NCBI RefSeq assembly: GCF_023159225.1
Contig: NC_063166.1
Span: 75,518,575 to 75,582,574 of the forward strand
Length of the DNA stretch: 64,000 nucleotides
From: Perognathus longimembris pacificus
Taxonomy: Eukaryota; Chordata; Mammalia; Rodentia; Heteromyidae
Reading direction: 5' to 3'
Shown: piece after piece, positions 57,520 to 64,000 of the stretch
Layout: the number at the start of each line of letters is the position of its first letter
Position numbering within the stretch: the stretch's first letter is position 1
The notes under the pieces: model-generated
Seen by the model: only the letters and a program-made list of their open reading frames with translations
Databases searched by the model: none
What the model was told of the DNA's origin: nothing
Translations under genes and position numbers: made by a program

Positions 57520-58292
57520 GTCTGTATGGGAATTTGATCCCATGGGGATGAGAGGGGTTAGACTAGAAGAAAGGATGGAACCCTATTCTGGCTCCTGTCA
57601 ATTTCTGGGCAGGAACTAAAGTCAGCAACACAGTAAGCTTGACTCTACTCAGATGGCCCTAAGTGTACAGTATATGTATATACGTAAGGCATATGTGTGT
57701 AGGGTGTGAAGCAGATTCCAGCATGGGGGTTAGCAAATGAGACTGAGCTGTGGCATCGTTCACACAGTGGCACTGAGGAGGAATGAGGGGTCATTTGGTG
57801 AGACCAGATGCCTAGTCAGACACAAGAATTCTGCCTGTGCCTGACTGGATTTACATTTGAATTATGACCCTGAATCTTGAAGCCATGTGGACCTCCATTG
57901 TAACCACCTGTTGAGAAAGAGAAGCAGTGGTTTGAAGATCCAAAGGGAGACCGAGCATGCCAGTGCCCAACACATAGTAGCTGCTCACTAAGTGCCCAGA
58001 GAGTGTCACATGAGGTATTCCTGGAAGGTGGCTGGTGCCACTGCTGAGTGAGCGATAGGGGTTTTGCCCAGCTGTTCAGCAGAGGTTTCCTTCTGAGTTG
58101 AAGGGACCTATGGGAAATGGGGGCCTGTTCCCCTGGACAGTGCAGGCCAGAGCCACAGGAGGTACGGGCCTGAGACTGTGCCGGGGCCAGGGGCAGTGGT
58201 TCTGAGGGCTTGAAAGGCAGTGTGAGACCTTCAGCCTGGGGATAGTGGGGTCTTTGAAGCTTTTATTTCTGTCTGTCCATTCGTCTGTCCTT
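57520..58292. other. intron 1, unique; MIR 3' tail near 57955-58005
   Basis: GCCCAACACATAGTAGCTGC followed by TCACTAAGTGCCC resembles the MIR 3' end (CTGGCACATAGTAAGCGCTC). Confidence 0.45.
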
Positions 58293-58360
58293 CCATCTAT
58301 ATCTATATCTACCTACTTACCTACCTACCTACCTACCTATCTACCTACCTACCTACCTAT
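58293..58360. repeat. (CTAC)n tetranucleotide microsatellite
   Basis: CTAC units with TATC and TTAC variants, giving Thr-Tyr-Leu-Pro repeats in the overlapping frame. Confidence 0.95.
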
Positions 58361-58379
58361 CATAGTTTTTGTGTGTGTG

Positions 58380-58595
58380 TTTGCAATGCTGGTGTTTGAT
58401 CTCTGGACCTTGCACTTGCTAAGCTTGGCAAGCACTGTACCACTTAAGTCTCTCCTCCAGCCCCTTTTGTCTGAGTGACTTTCCCATAGGATCTTGTGCT
58501 TTTTGCCCAAGCTAATCTCAGACTGTGATGCCCCTACCTACACTCTCCCATGTACTTGGGATTGCAGGTGCATGCGCCACCCACCATGCCTGACT
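58380..58595 (-). repeat. ID plus B1 dimeric SINE, antisense
   Basis: GGTGTTTGATCTCTGGACC, TTGGCAAGCACTGTACCAC, then CCATGTACTTGGGATTGCAG and GTGCATGCGCCACCC. Confidence 0.65.
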
Positions 58596-58605
58596 TAACT
58601 TTAAT

Positions 58606-58718
58606 TTTTCAGATGCAGTCTTACTAGCTTTCTAACCTGGGCTAGGCTTGAGCCATGCGTGATTTACATCTGCTTCCGGAGTAACTAGGATTACAGGTGT
58701 GAACTATCATGCTTGGCC
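58606..58718 (-). repeat. B1-like SINE, antisense
   Basis: CAGATGCAGTCTTACTAGC, GGAGTAACTAGGATTACAG and GTGTGAACTATCATGC. Confidence 0.65.
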
Positions 58719-59029
58719 AGCCGTGAATTTTAAAATGGGAACCGCAGGTATGGAGTTACTTTTCTTGGTTGCGTCTGCAAGGAAACTACTGATTCATCTG
58801 GAGAATGTGTGGGAGAGGGTGTTCCTGGGGGTCCATACCAGCAGGAGGAGGGCCTGGCCAGGCTGTGGGTTCGGGATTGTCACAGGACTTTGTGGGAAGG
58901 CCGGGTGGGATCCGGCACCCTCGTCATCCTGACAGCTCCCCATGGAAACGCAAAGCGGCGTTGGGTGCTTTCCTTGGGTGAGATTTGTTCCAGGAGAACT
59001 TCAGCTTGTGAGCATTTATAGGTGCTGAC

Positions 59030-59290
59030 GGGGGGCATCAAAATATTGTGAAATTCCGCTGTGAAGCCGACTTGGTTACAGGCCTACCTGACGGCGACGA
59101 AGCAGCCGCCTCAGCACCCATGGATGGGCCTGACAGAGCTAAAAATTGAACTTGGCAATTACAGCTCCTGAGAGGTTCTCGGTGCTGTAAGAAGGAAGGT
59201 TCCATGGAAATCAGCCCTGGTAATCACAGGGTTTAAAATTAGTCAGCTACTATTAAGGTAGCTCTGTCAGCCTGTGCCAACGGTGAGGCT
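59030..59290. promoter_or_regulatory. candidate conserved noncoding element in intron 1
   Basis: Repeat-free block that combines a small CpG cluster (CTGACGGCGACGAAGCAGCC) with AT-rich factor-like words (GAACTTGGCAATTACAGC, ATGGAAATCAGCCCTGG, TTAAAATTAGTCAGC). It lies about 4.1 kb before the internal TOX2 promoter. Conservation not tested. Confidence 0.3.
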
Positions 59291-60167
59291 TGGGGAAGGG
59301 GCAGGAAGTGGGGTGTGGCCGCCTTGGTTTACCTGGTGTTCACTTGCTCTGAGTGTTTGGTTATAATATCAGCTCTGGGCCACGGGGCTGAGAGATCCAG
59401 TGTTAACATCATGGTGCAAGGTAGCCATTAAGCTTCTCGGTCCTTGTCAGGTGAGGTTCCTGTGATTTGCACAAGTATGGGCCCTAGGCCTTCCAGGGGA
59501 CATTGGCATATCCAGGGGACATTGTGCCTGCTTGTGGGGACAACTTGGCTCTTTGTGAACTGGAGGAAGGAGTGTAGTCATGGGGTGGACACTACACGGA
59601 TTTCAGTGGAATTGTTGTTTTGAAGCTGTTGTTGGATTGTCCCAGCCACCTCTTTATCCCCAGTAAAGGCACTGGACTTGGTTGTGCGTTGGTCTGGGCT
59701 GTCGGCATGATTGGGAAGTCAGGACTCAAGTCAGCTGGCTCTTCCCAGCCTTTGTTTCCTCGTCTGTCAGATGGAGATGCACGCTGTGCAAGTGTGCAGA
59801 TGGAATGAGGTTGTCCAGGCTGTCTCTGTAGCCCCTTGGCACGGAGCCTGTTGTCCAGCCCCGTGGTATTTATGACCTGCCTATGTTGTGCCAAACCTCA
59901 GCTCAGACCTTTGCAGTTGGCGCTGCTACTTTGTGAGATAGCTCTGGGCAGGAACCACAGCTCCTGCCTTCAGATTAATAAACAGAGGTTAGGAGAGGAT
60001 AGAACTTCATCCAGGTTGTCTGGACAAGTAAGGGCAGGGCCAGGATTCAAATTTGGAGCCTGCCCCTACTCCTTATCCCTCCCCACTGCCCGCTGGGAAC
60101 AAGTGAGCACAGGGAAACAAGACAGCCCAACGGGAGGTCTCTGGGAGCAAGAAGAGAACAGAATTGA
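59291..60167. other. intron 1, unique with MIR pieces
   Basis: MIR-like words at 59728-59800 (CTTTGTTTCCTCGTCTGTCA) and, antisense, 59945-60070 (AATAAACAGAGGTTAGG, GGGCCAGGATTCAAATTTG). Confidence 0.45.
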
Positions 60168-60213
60168 GTGTAGGAGGCAAGCGCTCTTGCCACTAGGCCA
60201 TATTCCCAGCCCA
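60168..60213 (-). repeat. 46 bp tailless 5' fragment of IDL-Geo SINE
   Basis: In the element's sense it reads GGGCTGGGAATATGGCC, CTAGTGGCAAGAGCGC, TTGCCTCCTACAC and stops. That is the first 45 or so bases of the ID half, ending in its anticodon-loop region. No Geo half and no poly-A. A perfect 13 bp duplication AGAACAGAATTGA at 60155-60167 and 60214-60226 shows a target-primed insertion rather than a decayed larger copy. Confidence 0.9.
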
Positions 60214-60712
60214 AGAACAGAATTGAATAGGAATATGGTAACCGTCGAGATCCTGAGACACGTGGCTGAGCAGAGTCAGGAGAGATGGGCCGCTCCAGCC
60301 CTCCCTGGGTCGTGGCACATGTGTTTAGTACCGAGTGAACCACGCTGGTTTTGGAGCAGGCCCACATCCTGGGGTTCCCCTTGTGGAGCCGACCACACAG
60401 GCACCGGAGCACCAACTCTGCCTGCTGTGTTGCTAAGGAGGCCAACCCCTCCCCCCCACCAATCCTGCCTTGCCCCACAAGTCCAGGGTCAGCCCCCTTT
60501 CTCACAGGTGGAGAATGGAGAAGGGTAAGGGGCTGAGCCCCACGTGAAGAATTCAGTGACTTCCCTGCCTTTTCAAATGGTTCCTGATTTAGGATGATTT
60601 TTTTTGGGGGGGGGGCTTGATGTGAAAGTACCTGACAGAATTCAGTAGAAACCATACTCGGAGTAGCCGGATGGCCATTTAGACTTTTACTTCCTGGGAG
60701 TGTATTTAACTG

Positions 60713-60770
60713 GAGTTGGGGATTTAGCTCACCAACTCGGTGAGCAAGCCGGCTTTGTGCCAGGTGAGAT
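60713..60770 (+). repeat. ID-like fragment
   Basis: GGAGTTGGGGATTTAGCTCA matches the ID element 5' end; the rest is diverged. Confidence 0.5.
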
Positions 60771-60855
60771 GGAACCCGCATGGGTGGATGGGGCAGAGCT
60801 ATGGTGTTGGTTAGATTGTGTCCCAAGCGCAGTTTTTGGTTTTCTTTTGTTGGTG

Positions 60856-60897
60856 TGTGTGCGTGCGTGTGTGTATGTGTGCGTGTGTGTGTGTGTG
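60856..60897. repeat. (TG)n-rich microsatellite
   Basis: TG units with GCG and TATG interruptions, abutting an antisense SINE. Confidence 0.95.
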
Positions 60898-61040
60898 GCA
60901 CAGCACTTCCAGGTATCAGGTGGCTAATTGGAGATCAGATTCTCATGGACCTTTCTGCCCCCATTGCCTTTGAACTGTGATCTTCAGGTCTCAGCCCCCT
61001 GAGTAGCTAGGATTGCAGGCGTGAGCCACCAGGACCTGGC
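60898..61040 (-). repeat. B1-Geo SINE, antisense, partial
   Basis: GGTGGCTAATTGGAGATCAG, CAGGTCTCAGCCCCCTGAG, GATTGCAGGCGTGAGCC. Confidence 0.8.
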
Positions 61041-63320
61041 TTCAAGGGCAGTTTTGACTTAGTGTCCCTCCAACTCCCCCTAGGATGGGTTTCTCCGATG
61101 TAACCTCACTGTGAGTCAGGGAGCACCTGCACTTCGGAGCTCTGCCTCACATCCCACCCCTGGTGACAACTCTTCTAAGCCCTGGCTTGCCGATGACCTC
61201 AAGGTCCTTAGCTGTGGGTGGGCCCTGTCTCCCTGGTTCTCCTGTACACCCACGATCAGGGGTGCAGGGCAGGGACACATCCACAGCCTTGCTCTGCATG
61301 CAGTAGTAGCATAGACAGAAGGAACAGAAGAATGAATGACGGGAGTGAGGGATAATGGGAGGATTTTAGCGTCATGTTTTTATGTTTAACTTATCGGAAT
61401 CTTTGGTTTCTTGTTTGTTTTGCTTTCCTTCTAATTTTGGTAGTCTAAGGTTAGAACCCACAGCCTTGAGAAAAATCTAATTTAACATTCAACAAACAAG
61501 TAGCCTGCTCTTTCCACATTAATAAGTGCTGATTATTTTTCCTGTCTGTGTAGCATTCCCTTATACAGACAGCAGTGGTTTAACTTAATCTCTTCTGGAT
61601 CAGTGGGCTTCATTGTCCTTTCTGTTTTCATATCAATAACCATGTAGTTTTTTAAAAAAATCCTTGTCTGTATGCATTGGGACCTAGAGAGTTCTTTCCC
61701 ATCTTAAACTTGGGTAGCACCTACTGTGAGTCGGGCCTTGTTGTGCAAGGAGCTGGGACCCAGAGGTGAACATGACCGATGGTCCAGGCACTGAGGAGTG
61801 CTGACCCCCCCCCCCCAATGAGAGAGGTGCACAGTAAACTCAGACAAACCCCTTCCGTGCAGAAGCCGTTGTCTGGAGTGGTGGAGGGCCCTGCTACAGA
61901 GCACGGTCAGTGTAAGTGGGGTCAGCAAAGCCCTTCTGAGGAGAGAGGGCAGGAAGGGTGAGAAGGTGGTTGTAGGAGTGCTAGGAAGAGCATGCAGACG
62001 GAGGGAATAGGAGAGAAAGAAAAGTGCAGAGGCATGGAGGCCTCCTCTCTGGCTCTCATGCAGAGGGGTACCAGCCCCCTTTGTCATCTTCTGTGACCCG
62101 CCCTTCTCTGTCACTGAGGTTATCATTGATAGGTGTGTTGAGAACTCCGCTAGCTCAGTCCCAGATACGCTGCTGACTCAGTGACACTTCCCGGCATCTG
62201 ATATTTCCAAACATGAACATCTGGCTTAAGAGCACCCAGAAACTATGGTACAGAAAGGTCTAGCCTCTCCCATTCTGCAGATGGAGAAACTGAGGCTCGG
62301 GGAAGTCAGCGGTCCCAGCAGGCAGAGCTGGGACTTGAACCCAGTTTTCTTCCACAGCTCACATTCCCCCGGAGCCCTAATGTAACTGGAGTTCTATGAA
62401 AGCTGATGAGATTGGGGGTGGGGAGTGGGGCAAGGACCCACAGAGCCTCTGGCCAGCACTGTCCCCAGCCCAGCTTTGTGGCAGATGACCTTGGCCCGTG
62501 GCCTTCTGGCTCCATTCCAGTGATAAGGAACCAAGGAGGCTCCTGTGTTTTAATTTTAAGTGACAAATGGGAAAACTTGCTTCTGCAAAACAGAGAGAGA
62601 GAAAAAAAGGAATGGAACAAAGCCAGGAAGAAAAAAACAGCAATTGAACATACCGCCTTCTCCTGCTTGCTTCCTAAGGGGACTACTGTTACTCTTACTA
62701 GTTTGCATACACACACATACAACACACACACACACACACACAATTTTTGTGAAAATAGGACTCTAGCCTTGACTTTTTCTTCCAGCCAGTTCCAAGGCTG
62801 CACCTGCAGACCTCATCCCACCCTGTTCTGTCTCAGCCTATTCCAGCAGTATTCTAGCTTGCCTCGGGTTCCCCCAGCAACAAGCCACATCTGTAGGTAT
62901 CATCCGTGCAGGGGAGAACAGGTATTTTCTGCAGGTTGGAGACCCAGAAGTCTAATTGCAGAGTGACAAGGCATGCAAGCCTCATAGGCTGACAGGTGCA
63001 GCCCACCTGCCTTGGTGCAGGCCCTTCTGGCACAGAGCCGGCTCCCAGGCAGGGTATGTGCAGAACTCAGAAAGACTGAAGCCACAGATGACGCAGAGCT
63101 GAGCCGGCTATGTACAGGGCCATCTCCCTTTCTGCTCGCTGAGACCTAGTGTGGCGAGTGCTACCCAGAGCTTTGAACATGCAGGCCCGAATTGGGATAG
63201 AAGATGGATTTTGATTTACAAAAAGAGGTTAAATAACAGGTTTTCCCGTTTCACCTTGTAGGGATGGGATGGGAGGAGGTTGCCAGGCCTCCAGCCAATA
63301 CAGGACCAAGAGTTGTCAGG
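61041..63320. other. intron 1 before the internal promoter, mostly unique
   Basis: Antisense L2 text at 61700-61800 (AGCACCTACTGTGAGTCGGG), a C-run at 61806-61817, antisense MIR at 62275-62345 (GGAGAAACTGAGGCTCGGGG) and an AC microsatellite at 62722-62742. A repeat-free AT-rich block at 61470-61660 may be regulatory. The frames at 61704-62126, 62306-62803 and 62406-62966 show no domain. Confidence 0.4.
62722..62742. repeat. (AC)n microsatellite
   Basis: About ten AC units, with further ACAC words just before. Confidence 0.92.
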
Positions 63321-63326
63321 AGGGCT

Positions 63327-63333
63327 TATAAAG
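63327..63333 (+). promoter_or_regulatory. TOX2: TATA box of internal TOX2 promoter
   Basis: TATAAAG, 54 bp before the alternative start codon. A TATA box normally sets initiation about 30 bp downstream, which would give a 5' UTR of only about 20-25 bases (pyrimidine-rich CCTTTCTTTCTCTGCTGATT). The local DNA is not a CpG island, unlike the upstream promoter, which suggests more tissue-restricted use. The promoter role is inferred from position. Confidence 0.6.
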
Positions 63334-63380
63334 CTTGCTATTTCTGGCATTTTTTTCCTCCCTTTCTTTCTCTGCTGATT

Positions 63381-63506
63381 ATGCAGCAGACTTGCACAGA
63401 GGCTGTGGAGGGTGCGTTCTCTCCCTGTCTGGGCTTGTGTGGAATGAGACTCGGGCTCCTTCTACTTGCAAGACGTGGGGGCACTGCAGGTGTGTTTCTG
63501 CAGAAG
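63381..63506 (+). CDS. TOX2: TOX2 alternative first coding exon
   Basis: Encodes 42 residues: MQQTCTEAVEGAF at the start, GMRLGLLLLARR in the middle, ending VFLQK, then AAG|GTAAGC, a strong phase-0 donor. I recognise it as the N-terminus of a known alternative TOX2 isoform (human begins MQQTRTEAVAGAF and ends VFPQK before FDGDSAYVG). The remembered human exon has the same length, and the differences are substitutions only. The donor phase equals that of exon 1 at 41706, so both can splice to the same exon 2, outside the window. The frame is open upstream to 63264, but the start is set at 63381 by the isoform match, an A at -3 and the TATA box at 63327. The hydrophobic GLLLLA run is too short to call a membrane segment. 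Confidence 0.88.
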
Positions 63507-64000
63507 GTAAGCGTCGGGGTGGGGGGGGAGGAGTGGGGATTGGAGCCTCATGAGGTGAAGCTGGCTGGGGTGGACAGGGACCTGGACTGGCTTCTATCAT
63601 CGTGTGCAATGAAGGTGCTGTGGAGGGCCCAGGATCTAAGTGGGTGGCTCCTTCCTGAAGAAGATTCTGGATTGGGTGGGATTGGCCTTGTAGAGCAGGG
63701 GCAGCCCGGGTCTTGTTGCCTAGTCTTAGGGAGCCCTCGTTGGTGTGTGCACTTGTTTGTTCATTCATTCAGCATTTCATCACACCCTGCAATGGGCCTG
63801 GCTGGGTATGTGGGGGATAGGGGGGCAACAGGATGATGCACTAGGGAGGGACAGCCATGGGTGCCTGCTTAGGCCCCAGGGTTTGGGGTGGGTATGGCTT
63901 TCTGAGCTTAGCTGTATCATACATTGAGTCTGGAATAGAGGACAGACTCCTCGAGCCTTCCAGATCTTAGTTTTCTCATCCATAAAATAGGGACACGACT
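63507..64000. other. TOX2: intron following the alternative TOX2 exon
   Basis: GTAAGC donor at 63507. The rest is unique intronic sequence; a TTCATTCATTCAGCATTT word near 63759 is L2-like. Exon 2 is not reached. Confidence 0.6.

Noticed and set aside
60047..60901. 284-codon minus-strand frame
   Set aside because: It runs through a TG microsatellite, a tailless SINE fragment and antisense SINE-derived sequence; no domain or splice logic.
62306..62966. Overlapping 165- and 186-codon frames on opposite strands
   Set aside because: Both cross an AC microsatellite and a MIR piece, and neither has a domain.
1..64000. CRISPR array, operon, tRNA or rRNA gene, integrated bacterial or viral element
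   Set aside because: None seen. The tRNA-like words are all in SINEs, with A-rich tails and target-site duplications.

Overview
This is a window of mammalian nuclear DNA from a rodent, most likely a geomyoid rodent (kangaroo rat, pocket mouse or pocket gopher). The evidence is its dominant young repeat: a dimeric SINE with a tRNA-Ala/ID-like left half and a second tRNA-like right half. It matches what I recall of IDL-Geo, a family described only from Geomyoidea. A second common dimer joins a B1-like (7SL-derived) arm to the same right half; I call it B1-Geo here. Old mammalian repeats (MIR, L2, L1M) are also present. There is no sign of bacterial, viral or plasmid sequence.

Only one gene can be supported: TOX2, a four-member-family HMG-box transcription factor, read on the + strand. 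The window holds its 5' end. The canonical first coding exon lies at 41608-41706 inside a CpG island (about 41140-42990), with a strong Kozak context and a phase-0 splice donor. An alternative first coding exon lies at 63381-63506, about 21.7 kb downstream, behind a TATA box, also ending in a phase-0 AAG|GTAAGC donor. Either exon would splice to the same exon 2, which lies beyond the right edge. The HMG box itself is therefore not in the window.

Layout: 1-41.1 kb is intergenic sequence upstream of TOX2. It is dense in SINEs and old L1 pieces, with some AT-rich, repeat-free blocks that look like conserved regulatory elements. 41.1-43.0 kb is the CpG-island promoter. 43-63.3 kb is intron 1 of the long transcript, and 63.3-64 kb holds the internal promoter, the alternative first exon and the start of the following intron.

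No new gene system was found. The best secondary signals are in the mobile elements. A three-level nest (L1 inside IDL-Geo inside B1-Geo) has readable target-site duplications. Two unusual IDL-Geo insertions both lose sequence at about the same place, the anticodon-loop region of the ID half; one of them is only 46 bp, has no poly-A tail, and still has a perfect 13 bp target-site duplication. Almost all listed open reading frames in the window are chance frames in repeats, microsatellites or the GC-rich island and are not annotated as genes.
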